Position numbers and translations under genes: made by a program
Shown: positions 9,575-17,665 of the stretch, one piece after another
Layout: each line of letters begins with the position of its first letter
Numbering within the stretch: position 1 is the stretch's first letter
Notes under the pieces: model-generated
Databases searched by the model: none
Told to the model about the DNA's origin: nothing
What the model saw: the letters and a program-made list of their open reading frames with translations, nothing else
Source of the DNA: Lachnospiraceae bacterium
GTDB taxonomy: Bacteria; Bacillota; Clostridia; Lachnospirales; Lachnospiraceae
Reading direction: 5' to 3'
Length of the DNA: 46,379 nt
Assembly (NCBI GenBank): GCA_009780115.1
Contig: WRAQ01000024.1
Coordinates: 1 to 46,379 of the forward strand

Positions 9575-9602
9575 ATTATATTTTGGAAAACTTTGAAAAC
9601 AA
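9575..9602 (-). promoter_or_regulatory. Promoter of the 29-residue peptide gene
   Basis: Read on the minus strand: TTGTTT (9602-9597), a 16-nt spacer and a perfect TATAAT (9580-9575). This predicts an mRNA starting near 9568, with a leader of about 65 nt before the peptide start. Confidence 0.6.
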
Positions 9603-9685
9603 ATTTAGAAAGTAAGAAAATAGATTTTCATGCTGTTTAATTATAGCAGATTCTGTTTTCATGTCAAATACTAAATATGAAAACA

Positions 9686-9714
9686 TTGACAATAAGACAT
9701 AAAAGCGTGATAAT
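9686..9714 (+). promoter_or_regulatory. ilvB promoter
   Basis: A consensus TTGACA (9686-9691), a 17-nt spacer and GATAAT (9709-9714), followed about 40 bp later by the ilvB start. No T-box or other recognisable amino-acid leader lies between promoter and gene. Confidence 0.65.
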
Positions 9715-9757
9715 AGTGTGAAGAATGATTGAGACAGACCCTAAGGAGGATAAAAAA

Positions 9758-11425
9758 ATGCAGTATACAGGAGCAGAAATTGTCATAAAATGTCTAATGG
9801 AGCAAGGTGTAGATACCGTTTTTGGTTATCCCGGCGGAACTATTTTGAATGTCTACGATGCTTTATATAAATATGAAAAGGATATCAAACATTTCCTTAC
9901 GTCCCATGAACAAGGCGCTGCCCATGCGGCTGACGGTTATGCCCGGGCGACCGGGCGGGTAGGTGTATGCCTTGCGACCAGCGGCCCCGGCGCGACGAAC
10001 CTGGTCACCGGTATTGCTACCGCCTATATGGATTCAATTCCGGTGGTTGCGATTACTTGTAATGTTATTTTACCCTTGCTCGGTAAGGATTCATTCCAAG
10101 AAATTGATATCGCCGGGGTGACGATGCCGATTACCAAACATAGCTTTATTGTCAAAGACGTAAAAAACCTCGCATCGACAATGCGTAAAGCTTTTGAAAT
10201 CGCCAAATCCGGCCGTCCGGGCCCGGTACTTGTTGATATCACCAAAGATGTTACCGCCGCCCTTTGCGATTATGAAAAAGTAACGCCTGTTATACCGGAG
10301 CGGAAATCCAGCTATACCCAAACAGATATCGAAGCCGCGGTTGCCCTGATTAACAAAGCGAAGAAACCGTTCATATATCTTGGCGGCGGGGCGATTATTT
10401 CCGATGCCTGTGCCGAAGTCCGTGAGTTTGCCGAAAAAATAAATGCTCCCGTTTGTGATACTTTGATGGCTAAAGGTGCTTTTGACGGAGGTAATGAACT
10501 TTATACCGGTATGATTGGTATGCACGGGACGAAAGCCTCCAACCTCGGCGTTAGTGATTGTGATTTGCTAATTGCTCTTGGGGCCCGCTTTTCCGACCGG
10601 GTTGTTGGCAATGTCAGCAAATTTGCCGCAAAGGCAAAAGTTATCCATATCGACATTGATGCGGCGGAAATTAATAAAAATGTCATAACTTGCGTGGGAA
10701 TAGTCGGTGATTTGAAAGAAGTATTAGCTAAATTAAATGCTGTCCTAACCCCGAAAAGCCATCCCGAATGGATTAACCGGATTAAAGAATTAAAAGAAAA
10801 ATTCCCGCTTAATTACAATCAGGAAGGTTTATCCTGCCCCTTTGTAATGGAAGAAATTTATCGCTTAACCGATGGTGATGCTGTTATTACGACCGATGTC
10901 GGCCAGCACCAAATGTGGGCATCACAATATTACAAATATTCAAAACCGCGTACCTTCCTTTCTTCCGGCGGCCTTGGAACAATGGGGTATGGCCTTGGCG
11001 CCTGTATTGGTGCAAAAAGCGGGCGCCCCGAGAAAATCTGCATTAATATTGCCGGTGATGGCTGTTTCCGCATGAATATGAATGAACTTGCTACCGCAAG
11101 CCGCTATAACATCCCGATTATCCAGATTATTATTAACAATCATGTTCTCGGAATGGTACGGCAGTGGCAGACCCTGTTTTATGAGAAACGTTATTCACAA
11201 ACAGTTCTTGCGGATAAAGTTGATTTTACGCTGGTGGCAAAAGGCCTTGGCTGTGAAGCGTTTAAAGTTACAACCAAAGAAGAATTTGCCCCGGCATTTG
11301 AAAAAGCCCTCAAGTTAGGCGGCCCGGTTGTTATCGAATGTATCATTCCCGAAGATGACAAAGTATTCCCGATGGTGCCGGCCGGTGCCCCGATTAGTGA
11401 AGTATTTGATGAAAAAGATTTATGA
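9758..11425 (+). CDS. ilvB: Acetolactate synthase large subunit
   Basis: A 555-residue ThDP- and FAD-dependent enzyme that condenses two pyruvates, or pyruvate and 2-ketobutyrate, to acetohydroxy acids at the head of branched-chain amino acid synthesis. Visible motifs are GYPGGTILNVYDA near the N-terminus, the catalytic-Glu segment TSHEQGAAHAADGYARATGR, and the ThDP-binding GDGCFRMNMNELAT...NN segment. The frame extends up to an ATG at 9725, but AAGGAGG at 9743-9749 lies 8 nt before ATG 9758, which fixes the start. No regulatory subunit gene (ilvN) is next to it. Its stop overlaps the start of the transpeptidase gene by 4 nt. Confidence 0.96.
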   Translation: MQYTGAEIVIKCLMEQGVDTVFGYPGGTILNVYDALYKYEKDIKHFLTSHEQGAAHAADGYARATGRVGVCLATSGPGATNLVTGIATAYMDSIPVVAITCNVILPLLGKDSFQEIDIAGVTMPITKHSFIVKDVKNLASTMRKAFEIAKSGRPGPVLVDITKDVTAALCDYEKVTPVIPERKSSYTQTDIEAAVALINKAKKPFIYLGGGAIISDACAEVREFAEKINAPVCDTLMAKGAFDGGNELYTGMIGMHGTKASNLGVSDCDLLIALGARFSDRVVGNVSKFAAKAKVIHIDIDAAEINKNVITCVGIVGDLKEVLAKLNAVLTPKSHPEWINRIKELKEKFPLNYNQEGLSCPFVMEEIYRLTDGDAVITTDVGQHQMWASQYYKYSKPRTFLSSGGLGTMGYGLGACIGAKSGRPEKICINIAGDGCFRMNMNELATASRYNIPIIQIIINNHVLGMVRQWQTLFYEKRYSQTVLADKVDFTLVAKGLGCEAFKVTTKEEFAPAFEKALKLGGPVVIECIIPEDDKVFPMVPAGAPISEVFDEKDL

Positions 11426-12804
11426 GTAATGTACTTAAAGGGACAATTTTAGGTTTATTTATTATTTGCTTAATGACCACGGCAATCTATCTTGGCCTTG
11501 CCTGGTATTATAGTGATGAATTTAGCTATAATACTTGGATTAATGGTGTTTATTGTACCGGAAAAAGTATTAATCAGGTCAATCAGGAACTTAGCCGTGG
11601 CTTTTCCTATGATGGCCTGACTATTTTTGATTTTGAGGGGAAACCGCATCTGATTCCGGCGAATGATATTGATTTTAGCTTTGATTATATCCCGCCCCTT
11701 GAAGCTTATAAGCGCTCGCAAAATCCTTATTTGTGGATTGATAACCTGTTTAGAGGTACTTCCGGAAGTAAAATAACACCTGTTATTAAATATTGTGAAG
11801 TTGCCTTGGAGAATGTTGTAAACAGCTTAGGCTTTTTCAAAGTACAAAATGAAGAACTACTGATTAAAAAAACTCATTCCGGTTATGAACTGATAAATAA
11901 CCGCGCTAATGTGCTTAATTATGATAAAGCAAAAACCTTAATCCGCAATGCGATTGACAATCAGGAAACCCATATTGATTTATTTGATTGTTTTGAAGAC
12001 CTTCCGCTTGATTCCCAAATGCGGAATAAGCTTGATTTGTGGCCGAAGATAGAAGAGTTTCAAAATTGCCGGATTATCTATCAAATGGGAGATGAGCAGA
12101 TACCTTTAGATGCTGCGATTGTGAGTTATTGGATTACGATTAATCACAATGGCGATTTTGTTCTTGATGAAAAGCAAAACCCGATTCTTGATGAGGATAA
12201 AGTGCGGGCTTTTGTTACCAATCTGGCCGCAGAGTACGATACGGTCGGGAGTTCGCGGCAATTTCTTTCATCACGGGGGGAGGTTATTACGGTCGAGGGG
12301 GGTATTTATGGCAATATTCTTGACCAGGAAGCCGAGTATGAATGGATATTGGAAAACTTTTTTTCGCCGGAGCAGCTTATCCGCGAACCCAAGTACATAA
12401 AAAAGGGCTTTAAACAAGGTAAAGATGATATCGGTGATACTTACATAGAAATAGATATGACCGCCCAAATAATGTATTTTTATCATGAAGGGCAGTTAAT
12501 TGTTGAAACGTCGGTAGTCACCGGAAATATGGCGCGGCGCTGGGGTACGCCGGAAGGGGTAAATTACGTCTACTCAAAACAAAGGAACCGGATTTTGCGC
12601 GGCGAGGGCTACGCTTCACCGGTACGGTACTGGATGCCGGTCGTTGGCAATATCGGGATTCACGATGCCTCATGGCGGCGGACATTCGGCGGTGATATTT
12701 ATCTGACCGACGGCTCGCGCGGGTGTATTAATACGCCTTTGGATAAGGTGAAAATAATTTTTGATATGGTTGAGATAGGTACGCCTTGTGTGATGTATTA
12801 TTAA
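11422..12804 (+). CDS. Membrane-anchored L,D-transpeptidase (YkuD domain)
   Basis: A 460-residue protein with an N-terminal membrane helix (about 7-29). A large middle region is probably extracellular and of the peptidoglycan-binding type found before YkuD domains. The C-terminal YkuD catalytic domain (about 345-460) has the conserved His at H414 (IGIHDASW) and catalytic Cys at C435 in SRGCIN, a variant of the usual SHGC. Such enzymes make 3-3 crosslinks in peptidoglycan or attach proteins to it. The ATG overlaps the ilvB stop (ATGA), so the two genes are translationally coupled despite unrelated functions. The gene is intact. Confidence 0.88.
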   Translation: MSNVLKGTILGLFIICLMTTAIYLGLAWYYSDEFSYNTWINGVYCTGKSINQVNQELSRGFSYDGLTIFDFEGKPHLIPANDIDFSFDYIPPLEAYKRSQNPYLWIDNLFRGTSGSKITPVIKYCEVALENVVNSLGFFKVQNEELLIKKTHSGYELINNRANVLNYDKAKTLIRNAIDNQETHIDLFDCFEDLPLDSQMRNKLDLWPKIEEFQNCRIIYQMGDEQIPLDAAIVSYWITINHNGDFVLDEKQNPILDEDKVRAFVTNLAAEYDTVGSSRQFLSSRGEVITVEGGIYGNILDQEAEYEWILENFFSPEQLIREPKYIKKGFKQGKDDIGDTYIEIDMTAQIMYFYHEGQLIVETSVVTGNMARRWGTPEGVNYVYSKQRNRILRGEGYASPVRYWMPVVGNIGIHDASWRRTFGGDIYLTDGSRGCINTPLDKVKIIFDMVEIGTPCVMYY

Positions 12805-12914
12805 TTTTGATATAAATATTTATATTAAAAATTTCATAGAATTTCAATGCTTGCAAGGAATAAGAATAAACATCGCAAAATATGTTATAATATATAGCAT
12901 ATTTAATTATGTTA

Positions 12915-12943
12915 TTGACTTTTGCATAAAAAAATGATAATAT
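12915..12943 (+). promoter_or_regulatory. Promoter of the ATPase/TOPRIM-like pair
   Basis: TTGACT (12915-12920), then an extended -10 (TGATAATAT, TAATAT at 12938-12943) with 17-nt spacing. GTGGAGG before the ATG at 12962 is the ribosome-binding site. The island therefore appears to have its own promoter. Confidence 0.55.
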
Positions 12944-12961
12944 GAGCGTGGAGGATTAATT

Positions 12962-14308
12962 ATGTTCACTTACATTAAGTTAAAAAATTTTTTATCATTC
13001 AAAGATGTTACCATCGACTTCCAAAATAGCGATAAGGAAGTAAAGAAATTCATAGCAATTTATGGCGAGAATGGTAGTGGTAAGTCTAATATTGTAAACA
13101 GTATTGATTTACTAAGAAGAAGTATTGAATCTTTTGGCAGGATGGAACATTTTGAAGAGATTCAGAAACTTATGGATAAAAAAGAATTTTCACATGAAGT
13201 AATTGAAATGTTTTTAAATTCTTTTAATATATCACATCATATTAATAGATGCAGAATGGTCGATTGCGAAGAAAACACAACAGTTGAATATGGTTTTCGG
13301 ATAGGTAATAATAAGGGATACTATGTTTTATCTTTTGGTGAAAGGTTTTCATATGAAAAACTATACTACTTTACCGGAAAACAACGCGGAATTTTGTTCG
13401 AAATAAAAAACACTAAAGATAAAAATGAACTATTTTTTTCAAATAAATTGTTTTTAAGTAATGAAGTTGAGAAAGATATAAGAAATGAAATAAATAAATA
13501 TTGGGGAAAGCATACCTTTTTAGGGATATTGGAAAACGAAATAGAAAAAAAGAATGAAAGCTATATCAAGGAAAATTATCTCTCCCATATTTTTGAAGTT
13601 CTTGAAATGTTTAATGATATCTCGGCTTATTGTAAAATGACACCTCACTATAAAAGTAGGCATTATTCAGATAAACCTAATAATGTTTTAGGGGATTTAT
13701 CAAAGGGAAAAATTAAAGCGGTAAAAGAAGCACAATTAGATTGTTCAGAACGTATCTTGAAAGATTTTTTTACCCAAGCCTATGCGGATATAAAAGATGT
13801 ATTTTATAAAAAGAGTCATGAAAGTGATGAAATAGAGTATAAATTATTCTTTAAGAAAATGATTGGCGGGAAAATAAGGACGATTGATATCGAAAGGGAA
13901 TCAGCGGGCACCCAACATATTCTTGATGTAATACGTTCATTGTTAGGGGCTTTTTGTGGAGTTACTGTTGTTTATGATGAGATAGATAACGGGATTCATG
14001 ATTTATTATTGAAAAATATAATATTATCAATGATGGATGAAATAACCGGGCAGTTAATAATAACCACCCATAATACCTTTTTACTTGAATCAATCGATAT
14101 AAAATCTGCTTTTGTCATAACGGTTGATTACTTAGGAAATAAAGAAGTAAAATGTTTAAATAAATACCCCCGTATCCAAGGAACTAATAATCCGAGAAAT
14201 ATGTATCTTAAAGGTTTGTTTGGCGGAGTTCCGATTGTTGATATTGTTGACTATGATGAAATTATTGATGAATTACAGGAGACGAATCATTTTATAGGGG
14301 GTGAGTAA
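12962..14308 (+). CDS. AAA family (AAA15/OLD-like) ATPase, putative anti-phage defence component
   Basis: A 448-residue SMC/ABC-like ATPase. Walker A is GENGSGKS (residues 35-42). The signature-like segment ESAGTQH precedes Walker B (VVYDEIDNGIH, about 335-345), and an H-loop-like ITTHNTFLL follows. The insert between Walker A and the signature is long and helical. The next gene is coupled to it and encodes a TOPRIM-like protein. AAA15 ATPase plus separate TOPRIM protein is the architecture of AbiL and PARIS (AriA/AriB) systems. The island is visibly more AT-rich than ilvB upstream and serC downstream, consistent with transfer. Which named system it belongs to, if any, cannot be decided here. 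Confidence 0.8.
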   Translation: MFTYIKLKNFLSFKDVTIDFQNSDKEVKKFIAIYGENGSGKSNIVNSIDLLRRSIESFGRMEHFEEIQKLMDKKEFSHEVIEMFLNSFNISHHINRCRMVDCEENTTVEYGFRIGNNKGYYVLSFGERFSYEKLYYFTGKQRGILFEIKNTKDKNELFFSNKLFLSNEVEKDIRNEINKYWGKHTFLGILENEIEKKNESYIKENYLSHIFEVLEMFNDISAYCKMTPHYKSRHYSDKPNNVLGDLSKGKIKAVKEAQLDCSERILKDFFTQAYADIKDVFYKKSHESDEIEYKLFFKKMIGGKIRTIDIERESAGTQHILDVIRSLLGAFCGVTVVYDEIDNGIHDLLLKNIILSMMDEITGQLIITTHNTFLLESIDIKSAFVITVDYLGNKEVKCLNKYPRIQGTNNPRNMYLKGLFGGVPIVDIVDYDEIIDELQETNHFIGGE

Positions 14309-14309
14309 T

Positions 14310-14915
14310 ATGCCATTTGAACGGCATAAATATACGAAATGCGCAGTTATTGTGCATGGGAAATCGGAATTAAATCTTGTGAAGTACATTTATACCAATT
14401 TGCATCTTCCTGTAAAAATAATCGCTAAGGAAAAAGGTAATAAAAGCATTCAGATCAATGGGTTGCTGGCTTTTATGCAAGGAGGATATTTTAAAAGCTT
14501 AAAATCTTTTGCTGATGAATATTCAATAGAATATGATAATAAAAATAAATGCCTGCTAAATTTTAAGTTATTTATTATTATGGATACCGATGATTGTGAT
14601 GAATACACAAGAGATAATTACATATCCGGAGAACTATTCCGAGGGCATATATTGGAGAAATATATTGTTCCGTTATATAATATTGCAAATCTGGAAGAAA
14701 TCATGATAAAAGCGGAAATTATGGTCCGAAAAATTTCAGGCTCTGAAAAAGGAAGCTATTATACAAAAATTTTCCCGATTAATACAAAACCGATTAGTAT
14801 TGACACAATTGAACAAGTAAAAGTATTTGCGAATAAAATTAAGAATATTAAGCAAACAAATATGTTGGAGTTTATCGATTATTGTCTGTCTCAATTAGAG
14901 GTTGCTAAAAAATAA
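14310..14915 (+). CDS. TOPRIM-like protein, partner of the AAA15 ATPase, putative defence effector
   Basis: A 201-residue protein. The start is taken as ATG 14310, because GGGGGTGAG (14297-14305) is a good ribosome-binding site for it. A GTG at 14301 in the same frame would lack one. An N-terminal beta-strand ends in VHGKSELNLVKYI, comparable with the Glu-bearing first TOPRIM motif. FKLFIIMDTDDCDEYTRDN near residue 93 is comparable with the DxD second motif. In AbiL and PARIS-type systems the TOPRIM partner is the nuclease-like effector activated by the ATPase on infection. Here the role is inferred from motifs and the 1-nt spacing from the ATPase gene. No close family was recognised with certainty. 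Confidence 0.65.
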   Translation: MPFERHKYTKCAVIVHGKSELNLVKYIYTNLHLPVKIIAKEKGNKSIQINGLLAFMQGGYFKSLKSFADEYSIEYDNKNKCLLNFKLFIIMDTDDCDEYTRDNYISGELFRGHILEKYIVPLYNIANLEEIMIKAEIMVRKISGSEKGSYYTKIFPINTKPISIDTIEQVKVFANKIKNIKQTNMLEFIDYCLSQLEVAKK

Positions 14916-14994
14916 AATGAAGAAAACACTAATAGCAGTTATAACGCAAACAGCAATAATTGAACAATTTTTAACTTATTTCAAAACAAACAGG

Positions 14995-15022
14995 TTGACG
15001 AACTGCCATGATTTGTTATACA
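14995..15022 (+). promoter_or_regulatory. serC promoter
   Basis: TTGACG (14995-15000), a 16-nt spacer and TATACA (15017-15022). The predicted transcript starts shortly before the inverted-repeat element at 15043, so that element would form the serCA leader RNA. Confidence 0.5.
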
Positions 15023-15042
15023 ATCGAAAAGTCTATAAGTAA

Positions 15043-15127
15043 GTGTGAAGAGATTTTCTAAGTTTGCATCCATTGGAACTGCAATCAAATCAACGCAAGC
15101 GTTGATTCATAAATCTAAAACTTCACC
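15043..15127. repeat. Intergenic hairpin repeat, family 2, copy 1 (serC leader)
   Basis: Ends GTGTGAAG-AGATTT (15043-15056) and AAATCT-aaaa-CTTCAC (15111-15126) pair. Inside is a perfect hairpin, ATCAACGC-AA-GCGTTGAT (15089-15106). The left part, GAAGAGATTTTCTAA then TTTGC and CATTGGAAC, recurs at 35865 with few changes. The element ends 7 bp before the serC ribosome-binding site. Confidence 0.6.
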
Positions 15128-15148
15128 CCAAAGAAAGGAATTATGAAA

Positions 15149-16231
15149 ATGGCCAGAGTTTACAATTTTTCCGCCGGACCGGCGGTTCTTCCGGAGGAAG
15201 TATTAGCATCTTGCGCAGCAGAAATGCTTGATTACAATGGGAGCGGAATGTCAGTTATGGAGATGTCACACCGTTCAAAAGTTTATGATGATATTATTAA
15301 GGAAGCCGAAGCGGATTTGCGCCGCTTGATGGATATCCCTGATAATTATAAGGTTTTGTTCCTGCAAGGCGGTGCAAGTCAGCAGTTTGCAATGATTCCG
15401 ATGAATCTGATGAAAAACAAGAAAGCCGCCTATGTTATTACCGGTGAATGGTCGAAAAAGGCTTATCAAGAAGCCCGGATTTATGGTGAAGCGGTTGCGG
15501 TTGCATCATCGGCGGACGAAAATTTTTCATATATTCCGGATTGTTCGGATTTGGATATTCCGGCAGATGCCGATTATCTATACATCTGTGAAAACAATAC
15601 GATTTACGGGACAAAACATAAACAACTGCCGAATACGAAGGGGCATATCTTAATATCGGATGTTTCATCGTGTTTTCTTTCAGAACCGGTTGATGTAACG
15701 AAATATGGCATCATTTACGGCGGCGTTCAAAAAAATATCGGCCCGGCCGGGGTTACAATCGTAATTATCCGTGAAGATTTGATTCCTGATGAGTGTTTAC
15801 CTGGCACCCCGACGATGCTTAAGTACAAAACCCATGAAGCAGCCGGTTCAATGTACAATACCCCTCCGGCTTACGGGATTTATGTTTGCGGCAAAGTTTT
15901 TAAGTGGTTGCTGAAAAACGGCGGTTTAAAGGCAATGAAAGAACATAATGAAAAGAAAGCCGCGATTTTGTATGATTATCTTGACGAGAGCAAATTGTTT
16001 AAGGGGACTGTTAGAAAAGAAGACCGCTCCTTGATGAATGTCTGCTTTAATACCGGTTCAAAAGAGCTTGATGATAAGTTCGTCAAAGAAAGTAAAGCCG
16101 CCGGCCTTGACAATCTAAAAGGCTACCGTACCGTTGGCGGGATGCGGGCCAGTATTTACAATGCAATGCCGCTTGCCGGTGTCGAAAAATTGGTCGAATT
16201 TATGCGTAAATTCGAAGAAAACAATAGTTAA
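15149..16231 (+). CDS. serC: Phosphoserine aminotransferase
   Basis: A 360-residue PLP enzyme that converts 3-phosphohydroxypyruvate and glutamate to phosphoserine and 2-oxoglutarate. The N-terminus MARVYNFSAGPAVLPEEV is typical of SerC. The PLP lysine lies in YGGVQKNIGPAG, and a conserved RASIYNAMP segment is near the C-terminus. Two ATGs are possible. 15149 is preferred because AAAGGA (15134-15139) is 9 nt upstream, against only 3 nt for 15143. serA follows after 24 nt, forming a two-gene operon in pathway-reverse order. Confidence 0.96.
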   Translation: MARVYNFSAGPAVLPEEVLASCAAEMLDYNGSGMSVMEMSHRSKVYDDIIKEAEADLRRLMDIPDNYKVLFLQGGASQQFAMIPMNLMKNKKAAYVITGEWSKKAYQEARIYGEAVAVASSADENFSYIPDCSDLDIPADADYLYICENNTIYGTKHKQLPNTKGHILISDVSSCFLSEPVDVTKYGIIYGGVQKNIGPAGVTIVIIREDLIPDECLPGTPTMLKYKTHEAAGSMYNTPPAYGIYVCGKVFKWLLKNGGLKAMKEHNEKKAAILYDYLDESKLFKGTVRKEDRSLMNVCFNTGSKELDDKFVKESKAAGLDNLKGYRTVGGMRASIYNAMPLAGVEKLVEFMRKFEENNS

Positions 16232-16255
16232 AACTAATACGAAAAGAGGAAAAAG

Positions 16256-17419
16256 ATGTTTAAATACCATTGCTTAAACCCCATTGCCGAAGTTGGTTTA
16301 TCCCGTTTTACGGCTGATTATGAAAAAACTGATAGTGCCGCAGCGGCGCAAGCGATTTTAGTCCGCAGCGCATCAATGCACGATATGGACGTACCCGAAA
16401 ACCTGTTGGCGGTTGCCCGTGCCGGGGCCGGGGTTAACAATATCCCGCTGGCAAAATATGCCGAACAAGGAATTGTAGTTTTTAATACCCCCGGTGCCAA
16501 TGCAAATGGTGTCAAAGAATTGGTTATCGCCGGAATGCTGCTTGCTTCCCGTGATATTGTTGGCGGGATTAATTGGGCATATGCGAATAAAGATGATGCT
16601 GATATCGCGAAATCAGCCGAAAAAGCAAAAAGTAAATTTGCCGGGACGGAATTACAGGACAAAAAACTCGGTATTATCGGGCTTGGCGCTATCGGCGGGC
16701 CGGTTGCCAACCTTGCCCGTCATATGGGGATGACAGTATATGGTTATGACCCTTTCCTTTCGGTTGATGCCGCTTGGAACCTTAGCCGTGACATTATCCA
16801 TGTAGTTGACATCAATGTCATTTTCGAAGAATGTGATTTTATTACTATTCATGCACCTTTAACTGAAGATACGAAAAATACCATCAATCAAAATGCGATT
16901 GCTAAAATGAAAGACGGCGTTATTGTCCTCAATTTCTCCCGCGATTTGTTAGTAGATGAAACCGCTATACTCGAAGCGGTTAAAGCAGGTAAAGTGCGCA
17001 AATATGTAACTGACTTCCCGAACACAACGATTGCCGGAAAAGAAGGCTGTATTGTTGTCCCGCATTTAGGGGCTTCGACGGAAGAATCGGAAGACAATTG
17101 CGCCAAGATGGCAGTTAAGCAAGTAAAGAACTATCTGGAAAACGGTAATATTATCAATAGTGTGAACTTCCCGGAAGTTGATATGGGTATCTGCCGGCAA
17201 AAAGGCCGGATAGTAATTATCCATGCCAATAAAGCTAATATGATTACGAAGTTCACCGCTTTTTATGGTGACCAGGGTATCAATATTTCTGATATGACGA
17301 ATAAATCAAAAGGTGAATATGGCGTGACGATGCTCGACATTGAAGCCGAGACTAACCCTGATACTATTAAAAAACTTGAAGAAATTTCCGGGGTTATCCG
17401 GGTACGGGTGGTAAAATAA
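16256..17419 (+). CDS. serA: D-3-phosphoglycerate dehydrogenase
   Basis: A 387-residue NAD-dependent enzyme for the first step of serine synthesis. An N-terminal substrate domain leads into a Rossmann fold with GIIGLGAIGGPVA (about 140-152). The C-terminal ACT domain (about 320-387, from GRIVIIHANKANM) may bind serine as feedback inhibitor. It has the short form with one ACT domain and no ASB domain. AGAGG precedes the ATG, and it is co-transcribed with serC. A rho-independent terminator follows at 17483. Confidence 0.95.
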   Translation: MFKYHCLNPIAEVGLSRFTADYEKTDSAAAAQAILVRSASMHDMDVPENLLAVARAGAGVNNIPLAKYAEQGIVVFNTPGANANGVKELVIAGMLLASRDIVGGINWAYANKDDADIAKSAEKAKSKFAGTELQDKKLGIIGLGAIGGPVANLARHMGMTVYGYDPFLSVDAAWNLSRDIIHVVDINVIFEECDFITIHAPLTEDTKNTINQNAIAKMKDGVIVLNFSRDLLVDETAILEAVKAGKVRKYVTDFPNTTIAGKEGCIVVPHLGASTEESEDNCAKMAVKQVKNYLENGNIINSVNFPEVDMGICRQKGRIVIIHANKANMITKFTAFYGDQGINISDMTNKSKGEYGVTMLDIEAETNPDTIKKLEEISGVIRVRVVK

Positions 17420-17482
17420 GCGGAAAATTATCCTCGTAAACCGAGATAAATTGGTATCATAAAAAATTTAATTCGTTAAAAT

Positions 17483-17535
17483 AAATCGCGGCAAATTTTT
17501 GTTTTTATAAACATAATGGGTCCGCGATTTTTTTA
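17483..17535 (+). terminator. Terminator of serCA
   Basis: A 9-bp stem, AAATCGCGG (17483-17491) with CCGCGATTT (17522-17530), runs into a TTTTTTT tract. The loop is long (30 nt) and AT-rich. Confidence 0.65.
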
Positions 17536-17608
17536 CTTCTATAATAATATATGTACTGAAAATGTATAAAAATGCGTCAAACTTAACCCATGAAAATGAA
17601 GCTGAAAT

Positions 17609-17637
17609 TTGACAAAAGATGGACAATCAACTATAAT
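17609..17637 (+). promoter_or_regulatory. Promoter of the HD-GYP / hydrogenase-sensor operon
   Basis: A perfect consensus: TTGACA (17609-17614), a 17-nt spacer and TATAAT (17632-17637). This is the strongest promoter in the window and predicts high constitutive transcription unless repressed. Confidence 0.8.
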
Positions 17638-17665
17638 GAGAATACAATTCTTTCAAGGAGTAGTT

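Noticed and set aside
9425-9757. Possible T-box or attenuator leader before ilvB.
   Set aside because: No T-box consensus, specifier loop or terminator/antiterminator pair is visible between the ilvB promoter and the start codon.
17609-17665. Upstream extension of the HD-GYP protein to a TTG at 17609.
   Set aside because: That TTG is the first triplet of a consensus TTGACA -35 box, and an AAGGAG site marks ATG 17666.
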